Under the pieces are notes generated by a model. The model was not told the DNA's origin and did not search any database. It worked only from the letters and a program-made list of their open reading frames with translations. A stretch of 64,000 bases of DNA, taken from the NCBI GenBank assembly GCA_002436065.1, contig DIXP01000092.1:62001-126000 (forward strand). Reading direction: 5' to 3'. Positions 26,675-33,731 of this stretch are shown here, one piece after another. The DNA is from Chloroflexi bacterium UBA6077. GTDB lineage: Bacteria; Chloroflexota; UBA6077. Within the stretch, counting starts at the first letter, position 1. Each line of letters starts with the position of its first letter. Made by a program: the position numbers and the translations under genes.

Positions 26675-27634
26675 ATGAGCAAAGCCAAGAGGTTCCGCGA
26701 GCTATTGGCCCAACCCGGCCCCATTCTCACCCCCGGCGTGTTCGACTGCGTCTCGGCTAAAGTAGCTGAGCATGCCGGCTATCCTGCTGCATCCATCAGC
26801 GGAGCTGCTCTCACCGCTAGCATCCTGGGCTATCCAGATGTTGGGTTGCAGACCATGCCCGAGGTGCTGGCGCAGGCTCGCAACATCGCCCGATCGGTGG
26901 AGATACCCATTACGGTGGATGCGGATACCGGCTATGGCAACGCACTGAACGTGATGAGGGCGACGCGGGAGTTCGAGGCCGCGGGTCTGGCTGGGATGAT
27001 GATCGAGGACCAGACCTTCCCGAAGAAGTGCGGCCACTTCGAGGGGAAGAACGTTATCTCGGCCGAGGAGATGGTGATCAAGATCAAGGCTGCCTGCGAG
27101 GCCCGCAGGAGCGACGACTTCGCCATAATCGCCCGTACCGATGCGAGGGCCATCCATGGCCTGGACCATGCGATCGAGCGAGCCTTGATGTACTGCGAGG
27201 CAGGGGCGGACATCATCTTCGTGGAGGCCCTGCTCACGGAGGATGACCTGAGAAAGGTCGGGAAGGCGATCCCCAAGCCGCTGAAGGCCAACCTGGTGGA
27301 AGGCGGCAAGACCCCCATCCTTCACTACCAGCAGATCTACGAGATGGGCTACAAGCTGATCAACTACTCCGGCACCATGCAGCGGTCGGCCATCACAGCA
27401 ATGCTGGACGTGCTGGCCTTGCTGAAGCGGGAAGGGAGCGCCCTCTCGGCCTATCCCGAGCGGATGTGCAACCTGGCGGATCGGAGCGCGCTCCTTGGGC
27501 TCGCCGAGTTCTACGGTCTGGAGGAGAGGCTGTACGGGCCTCTCATGGAGACCGAGGGCAGTTGGCGCAAGGAGTTGGAGGCAAAGTCAGCTTCCCAGGG
27601 GAAAACGGCTGGACAGTTGCCGAACTGGCTCTAG
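26675..27634 (+). CDS. Isocitrate lyase/PEP mutase family lyase (methylisocitrate- or dimethylmalate-lyase-like)
   Basis: 319 aa beta-barrel enzyme. It has metal-binding DADTGYGN (D82, D84), the lyase catalytic loop KKCGH (117-121), ARTDAR and IFVEALLTEDDLRKVG. The KKCGH loop is found in C-C lyases (isocitrate, 2-methylisocitrate, dimethylmalate) and not in PEP mutases. Predicted reaction: cleavage of a 2-hydroxy dicarboxylate/tricarboxylate to an oxo acid plus succinate or propionate. It closes the TTT/aconitase operon, with GGAGG eight bases before its start. Confidence 0.92.
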   Translation: MSKAKRFRELLAQPGPILTPGVFDCVSAKVAEHAGYPAASISGAALTASILGYPDVGLQTMPEVLAQARNIARSVEIPITVDADTGYGNALNVMRATREFEAAGLAGMMIEDQTFPKKCGHFEGKNVISAEEMVIKIKAACEARRSDDFAIIARTDARAIHGLDHAIERALMYCEAGADIIFVEALLTEDDLRKVGKAIPKPLKANLVEGGKTPILHYQQIYEMGYKLINYSGTMQRSAITAMLDVLALLKREGSALSAYPERMCNLADRSALLGLAEFYGLEERLYGPLMETEGSWRKELEAKSASQGKTAGQLPNWL

Positions 27635-27660
27635 AGGGCAGCGTTTGTTCATTGTCACGC

Positions 27661-27689
27661 GTTAGGGGCGCACACCGTGCGCCCCTAAC
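27661..27689. terminator. Strong bidirectional hairpin between convergent genes
   Basis: A 13-bp perfect stem (GTTAGGGGCGCAC, 27661-27673, against 27677-27689) with an ACC loop lies between the lyase and CBS genes, which converge. It is not followed by a U-tract, so termination may be factor-assisted. Confidence 0.8.
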
Positions 27690-27697
27690 CCATCCCT

Positions 27698-28144
27698 CTA
27701 GTGCTCCGTCTTGGACAGCTCCTCGAGGAGTCCGTCCACGGCCTCCATGACCTCCTCGGCCAGGTCGGCCGCGGAGACGATGCCGACCACCTTGCCGCCA
27801 TCCTCTATCACCGGCATGCGCCGTATTCGGTTATCGCCCAGCTTTCGGGCGGCGTCGATGACGTCCATGTCTGGGGTTGCTGTGACCATCTCCTTCATGC
27901 CCATGGGGCCGGTCGTCTTCCCCGTCATGATCCCATCGATCCGACTGCTGTTGGGGTCGCAACCATGAGCGACGCACTCGGTGACCAGCTTGCGGTCGGT
28001 CACCAACCCTTCCAGCTTGCCGTCGGCATCGGTGATGATAACCGTTCCAACGTTGCGGCGGCTCATCAGCTCCGCGACGTCCTTGACGGTAGCCTCGGGG
28101 CATGCCGTCACGACGTCCCTGGTCATGACATCTGCTACCCTCAT
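27698..28144 (-). CDS. Tandem CBS-domain protein
   Basis: 148 aa consisting of two CBS domains: MRVADVMTRDVVTACPEATVKDVAELM (first, about 1-60) and IMTGKTTGPMGMKEMVTATPDMDVIDAARKLG with VIEDGGKVVGIVSAADLAE (second, about 70-135), read in segments. Stand-alone CBS pairs bind adenylates (AMP, ATP, SAM) and modulate partner proteins. The ATG at 28144, preceded by GGACGGAG, gives the family length; the open frame upstream runs through a repeat region. Confidence 0.92.
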   Translation of the reverse strand: MRVADVMTRDVVTACPEATVKDVAELMSRRNVGTVIITDADGKLEGLVTDRKLVTECVAHGCDPNSSRIDGIMTGKTTGPMGMKEMVTATPDMDVIDAARKLGDNRIRRMPVIEDGGKVVGIVSAADLAEEVMEAVDGLLEELSKTEH

Positions 28145-28282
28145 CGGTCTCCGTCCTTTCCAGCCCTGGTGTGGCCTCCCCTGTACCTGGAAGACTCCGG
28201 GCTGCTCGGTTGTCCTTGCCCTGGAGTGGGCAAGGGTCCCCGACACCGCAAGGACCGTGCGAGGGTTGCTGGCTGCCACCCT

Positions 28283-28415
28283 GTAGTGCAGGGCCCTGTG
28301 CCCTGCCGTCCGGTTGCCTTGAATCGCGCCCTGGACAATGGGGCAGGGCGCGGGTAGAGCAGGTGGTTGTGGGCGGGTGCGTCAACGGATGGCAGGGCAC
28401 AGGGCCCTGCACTAC
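28283..28415. mobile_element. MITE-like palindromic element, family A (copy 1)
   Basis: Perfect 25-bp terminal inverted repeats at 28283-28307 and 28391-28415 (outer end GTAGTGCAGGGCCCTGTGCC) bound a 133-bp element. It contains a second hairpin, CGCGCCCTG/CAGGGCGCG (28325-28333, 28344-28352). The right arm supplies the stop codon of the ABC-F gene. A second copy of the same length, in opposite orientation, lies at 62947-63082. Confidence 0.82.
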
Positions 28416-30427
28416 GAGTGCAACCCGGTTGGCCGCGTGCTAGGGAGTTGGGCTGCCTCCTCCTCTGACTCGGCCAGTTGGTTGCCCAGATCCTCCCATC
28501 GCTGGTTCAGATCGCTGAGCCGGACCGTGAGGTCGGTGTACTCGGCGAGGATGGGGGCACATCTCTCCTGGTCGGCGAAGAGGTCCGGGTCAGCCAACAA
28601 CTGCTCCAGTTCGGCCGTCTTCTCCTCGGCGGCGATGATCTCCTTCTCCACCAACTGGAACTCTCGCTGCAGTGCCCGAAGTGCCCTGCCAGGGCTCATA
28701 GCGCCGAGTGATGAGTGCTCCGCGCCCCCGCGTCCCCGTGTCCCCGCGCCCCGCACACCTGCGTCTCCTCGTCCTTCGTCCTCCTGCCCCCGCGCCTCCT
28801 CTTGGGCGGTCGCCATCTCCAACGCCTTCTTCTCACGGTAGTTGGTGTAGTTCCCGACGTACAGAACGATCCCCTCGCCGTCTACCTCCACTACCTTGTT
28901 GGCCAACTTGTCGATCAGGTAGCGGTCGTGGGAGGCCAGCACCAGGGTGCCCGGGTACTGAGACAGGGACTCCTCCAGGGTCTCGCGGGATCCCACGTCC
29001 AGGTGGTTGGTGGGCTCGTCCATCAGCAGGACGTTGCAGGGCTTCAGCAGCATCTTGGCCAGGGCCAGCCGGCTCCGCTCCCCACCGCTCAGCACCGAGA
29101 TCTGCTTGTACACGTCGTCTCCTGAGAAGAGGAAGCGACCCAGCATGCCTCGCACCTCCCCCAGGGTCCAGTCCTTGGGGGCCGCGCCGTACAGCTCTTC
29201 CAGGACTGTGTTCGCCTGGTTCAGACTGTCCGACTGGTCCTGGGCGTAGTAGGCCCGAAGAACGTTGACCCCGACGGAGACCATGCCGGCCGCGGGCTTC
29301 TCCGCCGCGGCCAGCAGCCGCAGCAGGGTGGACTTGCCGGCACCGTTCGGCCCGACCAGCGCCACCCTGTCTCCCCGCTCCACCAGCAGGTCGCAGTCTC
29401 GGAACACCCACTTGCCGTCGTAGGCCTGGCCGGCCTCCCGCAACTCGAACACCTTCCGGCCGCTAGGGGTGGATGGCGGGAATCGGAACTTGATCGTCTT
29501 GGCCGGACCGGTGGGAGCCTCCACCTTGTCCATCTTCTCCAGCAGCTTCTCCCGGCTCTTGGTGAGGCTGGAGCGCCGCTTGTCGGCGTGGAAGCGGTCG
29601 ATGAATGCCTGCTGCTTCTGGAGGTACTCCTGCTGGCGGCGATAGGCCGACTCCTGTTCCCGTTGGCGGCGGGCCTTTTCCTTTGCGTAGAAGCTGTAGC
29701 TGCCTGGGTATTCCAGCAGCCGTGCCTGGTGGAGCTCCAGGGTGCGGTCGGCCACTCGATCGAGGAAGTAGCGGTCGTGGGATACCACCACCACGCCGCC
29801 CTTGTACTGGCGGAGGTACCCCTCCAGCCACTCGGTGGCCCTCAGGTCCAGGTGGTTGGTGGGCTCGTCCAGCAGCAGCAGGCTCGGCCGCTGAAGCAGT
29901 AGCCGAGCCAGGGCAATCCGCATCTGCCAGCCGCCGCTGAAATGCTCTACCTGTTTCCCGTAGTCCTCCATGCTGAAGCCGAGGCCGTGAAGCACCCGGC
30001 CGATCTCGGCCTCCAGGGTGTATCCGCCGCGCCGCTCGAACTCGCTGTGGAGGGCAGCGTGGGACTCCACCAGTTGCATCAGATCGGGGGAGCTCGATGG
30101 AACCCTGTTCATCTCCTCCTCCAGTTGGCGCTGCTGCCCCTCCAGGGCGACGACGCTGGCGAAGAGGGAGAGCATCTCCTGGTGGAGGGTGCGGCCGGGG
30201 ACTACCCCGGCGTTCTGGGGCAGGTAGGCGACCGTGCAGCCGGAGAGGAGGTGGACCTGACCGGAATCTGGCTCAACCTCGCCCAGCAGGATGCGGAGGA
30301 GGGTGGACTTGCCGGTTCCGTTGGCGCCAACCAGGGCTACCCGCTCGTTGAGGCGTAGCTCGAGGCTGACGCCTTCCAGGACCCTGTTGCCGCCGTAGTA
30401 CTTGGATAGGTTGGTGGCCTGTAGCAT
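28412..30427 (-). CDS. ABC-F family ATPase (ribosome-associated type)
   Basis: 671 aa from ATG 30427 (MLQATNLSKYYGG). It has two ABC domains in tandem with GANGTGKST and GPNGAGKST Walker A motifs, FSGGWQ and LSGGER signatures, and LLLLDEPTNHLD and LLMDEPTNHLD Walker B. A charged inter-domain linker (KRRSSLTKSREKLLEKMDKV) is followed by a C-terminal coiled coil. There are no membrane helices, so a translation-factor or antibiotic-protection role is expected. Between the second ATPase domain and the coiled coil is a low-complexity Arg/Gly insert encoded by CCCCGCG-type repeats. No Shine-Dalgarno is visible; TAGAAT lies about seven bases before the ATG, so a leaderless mRNA is possible. Confidence 0.93.
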   Translation of the reverse strand: MLQATNLSKYYGGNRVLEGVSLELRLNERVALVGANGTGKSTLLRILLGEVEPDSGQVHLLSGCTVAYLPQNAGVVPGRTLHQEMLSLFASVVALEGQQRQLEEEMNRVPSSSPDLMQLVESHAALHSEFERRGGYTLEAEIGRVLHGLGFSMEDYGKQVEHFSGGWQMRIALARLLLQRPSLLLLDEPTNHLDLRATEWLEGYLRQYKGGVVVVSHDRYFLDRVADRTLELHQARLLEYPGSYSFYAKEKARRQREQESAYRRQQEYLQKQQAFIDRFHADKRRSSLTKSREKLLEKMDKVEAPTGPAKTIKFRFPPSTPSGRKVFELREAGQAYDGKWVFRDCDLLVERGDRVALVGPNGAGKSTLLRLLAAAEKPAAGMVSVGVNVLRAYYAQDQSDSLNQANTVLEELYGAAPKDWTLGEVRGMLGRFLFSGDDVYKQISVLSGGERSRLALAKMLLKPCNVLLMDEPTNHLDVGSRETLEESLSQYPGTLVLASHDRYLIDKLANKVVEVDGEGIVLYVGNYTNYREKKALEMATAQEEARGQEDEGRGDAGVRGAGTRGRGGAEHSSLGAMSPGRALRALQREFQLVEKEIIAAEEKTAELEQLLADPDLFADQERCAPILAEYTDLTVRLSDLNQRWEDLGNQLAESEEEAAQLPSTRPTGLHS

Positions 30428-30550
30428 AGGGCTATATTCTACCAGTGAACGCCGCGCCTTGCCCGCCGGCAACGTGCCGTGGTGTATCGGTGACGATTCC
30501 GGGACGGCGCTGGTCTGGACGCCCAAGGACGCTGAAGCGCCCTCCCCCAG

Positions 30551-30707
30551 TGCGTCGTTCCTGATGTAGGGCAGGGGCTTGTCCCCTGCCGCCCGGCGAT
30601 GGTGGGCACGGCGGTAGGGAATGGGTGACCTCGCGCGTCCATGTCCTGCGGGCGGAAGGGGACGAGCCCCTTCCCTACGCCATGTCGGGGAATTGAGGAA
30701 CGACGCA
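30551..30707. mobile_element. MITE-like element, family B
   Basis: It has 12-bp perfect terminal inverted repeats, TGCGTCGTTCCT (30551-30562) and AGGAACGACGCA (30696-30707). Subterminal inverted arms lie at 30566-30595 and 30649-30678 and pair with few mismatches. The 25-base core of the inner arm matches the family A arm at 21 positions. There is no coding capacity. It fills most of the 400-base gap between the ABC-F and HD-GYP genes. Confidence 0.8.
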
Positions 30708-30827
30708 CCTGGCCGAAACCCAATGGTTGAGATGGCAGGTGTATCCGACCAATGGGACTGATCGGTCGGATCAGATGGAGGCGGCTGGCCCGTACGCGTC
30801 ATTGATGGTGCATCAGCTGCGTGGGGG

Positions 30828-32120
30828 CTAGCCGTGCGACGCGCCGGCCATCCGGGCGTTCGCGGGCCTGCGGGACTGCTCTGCCTGCAGGATCCGCAGA
30901 AAGACCTCGAGGATATCGGGGTCTAGCCGTCTGCCACCCATGGTCGTCAACTCCTCCACGGCCATGGGGTCGTAGGCCAGGCTCGCCTCACCGTTGCCCA
31001 TGCATAGGCAATCGTAGCAGTCGGCCACCGCCAGGATCCTGGCGCCCAGGGGGATCTCGTCGCCCGCATGAGGGGTGGAGGACCGGCTGCCATCGTACCA
31101 GTCGTGATGGTAGCGAATGGGCTGCTCCGACTCCTCGAAGGCCGGGATCTCCCTGGCGATCAGGGCGCCCATCTGGGCGTGTTGCTTCAGGCTATAGAAC
31201 TGGTAGTCGGTTAGATCTCCCTTACAGGAGACCAACTCGGCCGAGCGATCGTCCACACCTAGCTTACCGATATCGTGGATCAGGGCTGCCCGCCGCAGCA
31301 CCTCCACGTCTGCCTGCCCCATTCCCATCTCCCGAGCGATCCTCACCGTGTGCTCCGCGACCCTCTCGGAGTGCTGAAAGGTAAAGGGGTTCCTCCGATC
31401 CAGTACCTCGGCGATGATCTCGGCTGCATGTATCACCTGCTCCTGCTTTAGCCGGGTCAGGCTGAGCAGTTGGTATATGGCGATGGCCGGCACCAGCAGC
31501 AACAGGGCGTAAGCGGGCCCTTGCCGCCAAGCGGCGGCACCTAACACCGCCAGGAGGGTGAGCAGGATGCATTGCAGGTAGACCTCTCGCCAGTTGTTGA
31601 CGTAGGCCCTCCAGACCATCTCCCCGTTTCGACCAGCCACCAGGATTGTCACCAATCCGCTTATGGTGACCCAGTAGCCGCTGGAGGACAGGAAGAGGGC
31701 CAGCAGGTTGGCGGGAGTGTCCAGGGGTAGGGCGTTGGGCAGGGCAACTTCCTGATAGAGCAGAGCGGCGAATCCCACGCTGAGGGTGTTGACGGATGTC
31801 ATGAAAAGTACGTTCCAGAGGGTGCGGCGAAGGGCCAGAGCCGAGAGAAGCGCCACAAGGGCCGCCAGCAGACAGGCAGCGGAGGGGCTGCAAAGGAAGA
31901 CAGCCATCAACAGGATGCCACCGGTGAGGTTGATCCTCAGGTGGCTGTAAACCATGGGGAGGGGACGCATGCCGGCGAGGATGCCCGGTAGTGCCAGGGT
32001 AGATATGAGTGCCAGGTCTGCTGTGTCCAGGGACCCACGGGAGCACAACCAGAGAGCCGCTCCCCCACTGGCGATGACCGCCACAATGTACGCCTGGACG
32101 GCGCGAGGGAAACGTCTCAT
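30828..32120 (-). CDS. Membrane HD-GYP-like phosphodiesterase lacking the GYP motif
   Basis: 430 aa. The N-terminal half has about seven membrane helices (residues 8-230), followed by an HD domain: HSERVAEHTVRIA, HDIGKLG, KQHAQMG and YHHDWYDG. These supply the metal ligands, but HHE reads HHD and the GYP triplet of the canonical HHExxDGxGYP is replaced (DGSRSSTPHAGDEIPLGARILAVAD). HD-GYP enzymes hydrolyse cyclic di-GMP; loss of GYP is expected to alter ligand binding or partner contacts. It is divergent from the Tad pseudopilin genes, a common surface-attachment context. Confidence 0.88.
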   Translation of the reverse strand: MRRFPRAVQAYIVAVIASGGAALWLCSRGSLDTADLALISTLALPGILAGMRPLPMVYSHLRINLTGGILLMAVFLCSPSAACLLAALVALLSALALRRTLWNVLFMTSVNTLSVGFAALLYQEVALPNALPLDTPANLLALFLSSSGYWVTISGLVTILVAGRNGEMVWRAYVNNWREVYLQCILLTLLAVLGAAAWRQGPAYALLLLVPAIAIYQLLSLTRLKQEQVIHAAEIIAEVLDRRNPFTFQHSERVAEHTVRIAREMGMGQADVEVLRRAALIHDIGKLGVDDRSAELVSCKGDLTDYQFYSLKQHAQMGALIAREIPAFEESEQPIRYHHDWYDGSRSSTPHAGDEIPLGARILAVADCYDCLCMGNGEASLAYDPMAVEELTTMGGRRLDPDILEVFLRILQAEQSRRPANARMAGASHG

Positions 32121-32496
32121 ATGTCCGTGACTCTAGGTGATCGTCTCAGTCCTATCCTGCCCGGCCAGTCGACATCGACCGCACCTTCGACAGAGGTGGT
32201 CCGCATCTCAACCATCAGGATCCCCATTTCGGGAAACGATGGTGATTAACCCCATCCTAATAGAAGTGTACCGCCCAGTGGCAGCATGTAAATAGCCCAT
32301 TAGTACTGCATACCATGCTCCTATTTGAACATTCGTCCATCCTGTCCACTCAGGTGCCCTGGTATCCGGGGCCGGTCTCTCCTAGTACATTTCTCCTATT
32401 GATATCGCGGAGCGGAGCCGGTATAAAGGCCTGACTCTTCGTCTGTGAGCGACGGTCTTCGCCTTACAGCAAGAAAGAGGGGAGCCGGTAGGCGCG
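32121..32496. other. Intergenic region between HD-GYP and TadE genes
   Basis: 376 bases without a supportable gene. It is AT-richer than its neighbours. TATAAA near 32421 is a possible -10-like element about 75 bases before the tad start. I looked for a cyclic di-GMP riboswitch core because of the flanking genes and did not find one. Confidence 0.45.
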
Positions 32497-33162
32497 ATGC
32501 AGTCTTGTTGTCTGAGGAGCGGGAGGGCTGGCGAGCGCGGGCAGAGCACCGTTGAGTTTGCCCTTGCGTTGCCCATTCTCATTTTTGTCCTTGTTGGCTT
32601 TGTAGATGTTGCCAGGACCTTTCACGCTTACGTGACGGTCAATCATGCGGCTCGAGAAGCCGCTCGATATGCCAGCATCGGTAGGCAAGAGCTGGTCGAC
32701 GGCCACTATCTGTCGCGTATCCTCTCCATCGAACTTCATGCCGAGAAGTCCCTGGCGGGCTTGCAGCTGAATGCCGCGGCCCCCAATGTCGACAGTCCTG
32801 GTTTCTACGACGTCAGGATCACCCCGAGCAGCGGAGGGGAGGCAGGGGCATACGAGGAGATCGAGGTATCCTATAGCGTCATCCCCGTTACTCCGGCCCT
32901 CAGCCGGGTGTTTCCACACATCCTGGTGACAGGTAGGCAGCGAGTGATCAACGAGCGGTTCGGCGCGGTGCCCATCCTCGATCGGGCCAACATCCCTCCG
33001 ACACCGATACCCCTCCCTACCTACACGCCAGTGCCGACCCCAACCGCTACGCCCAGCCCGACGCCTACACCTACCGCCACCGGGATTCCACTGACAGCGA
33101 CCCCGACGGCGATCGAGACGGCCACATCGAGCCCCACGGCGTCGGCGTCGCCAACGCCATGA
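32497..33162 (+). CDS. TadE-family pseudopilin with Pro/Thr-rich tail
   Basis: 221 aa. The N-terminus carries the TadE processing and helix motif RGQSTVEFALALPILIFVLVGFVDVART, with the cleavage Gly and helix Glu. The C-terminal 55 residues are almost entirely Pro, Thr, Ser and Ala (PTPTATPSPTPTPTAT type), a mucin-like stalk likely to be extended or glycosylated at the surface. TadE-like proteins are minor pseudopilins of Flp/Tad pili. It overlaps the next tad gene by four bases (ATGA). Confidence 0.9.
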   Translation: MQSCCLRSGRAGERGQSTVEFALALPILIFVLVGFVDVARTFHAYVTVNHAAREAARYASIGRQELVDGHYLSRILSIELHAEKSLAGLQLNAAAPNVDSPGFYDVRITPSSGGEAGAYEEIEVSYSVIPVTPALSRVFPHILVTGRQRVINERFGAVPILDRANIPPTPIPLPTYTPVPTPTATPSPTPTPTATGIPLTATPTAIETATSSPTASASPTP

Positions 33163-33719
33163 ACATGAGGGCTCGGATGATGGTGAGGCAGGAGCGTTCC
33201 TGCCGTGAGGGGCTCCGGGTCGCGGGGCAGGAGGGGCAGGCTCTGGTTGAGCTGGCGCTGCTGATACCCTTGTTGCTGCTGTTGGTGCTGGTGGTGATCG
33301 AGGGTGCTCACATGTTTCGGACCCACTCCACCCTGGTCAGCGCAACCTGGGCAGGTGCGCGCTTAGCCCTGGACGGCGGCACGAATGGCGATGTCGCCAC
33401 GGTGATCCGGAACAGCAGCATGGATGCGCTGGTGGTTTCGGGGCTCGCGGACATATACGTTGTGCGGGGAGCCACCAATGGCGGCGGTAATATCACACAG
33501 TGGAACGCAGACCACGTTTTTGGGACCGGGGCCGCTTCCCCTCGCATCAGGCAGTCGGACCTCCAATCCAAGCTCACCGCTGGCCTCCAACCGTCCACGA
33601 TCAGCAAGGTTTCATTTGTTCTCGTGGAAGTGCGTTTTCAATATGGCGGTCTGATGGGCAGCGGCATTTTGCCCGTGTCGGTACCCATGACCGCCTACGC
33701 TGTGATCCATAAGCTGTAG
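33159..33719 (+). CDS. TadE-family pseudopilin
   Basis: 186 aa. GQEGQALVELALLIPLLLLLVLVVIEGAHMF (in parts) is a typical TadE processing site and transmembrane helix with the conserved Glu. The start overlaps the preceding stop, indicating translational coupling. The periplasmic part has no recognised domain. It is the middle gene of a three-gene run without TadA/TadB/TadC in the window; the assembly motor must be elsewhere. Confidence 0.9.
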   Translation: MNMRARMMVRQERSCREGLRVAGQEGQALVELALLIPLLLLLVLVVIEGAHMFRTHSTLVSATWAGARLALDGGTNGDVATVIRNSSMDALVVSGLADIYVVRGATNGGGNITQWNADHVFGTGAASPRIRQSDLQSKLTAGLQPSTISKVSFVLVEVRFQYGGLMGSGILPVSVPMTAYAVIHKL

Positions 33720-33731
33720 CAGGAGGCAGCA

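Noticed and set aside
28283..28415. CRISPR-like array
   Set aside because: The repeats are inverted, not direct, and there are only two arms; no spacers or cas genes.
30428..30802. N-terminal extension of the ABC-F protein
   Set aside because: The frame runs through the family B MITE and has repetitive, non-family sequence; ABC-F homology starts at MLQATNL.
32121..32496. Cyclic di-GMP riboswitch between the HD-GYP and tad genes
   Set aside because: The neighbours invite it, but I could not find the conserved GEMM core or paired stems.
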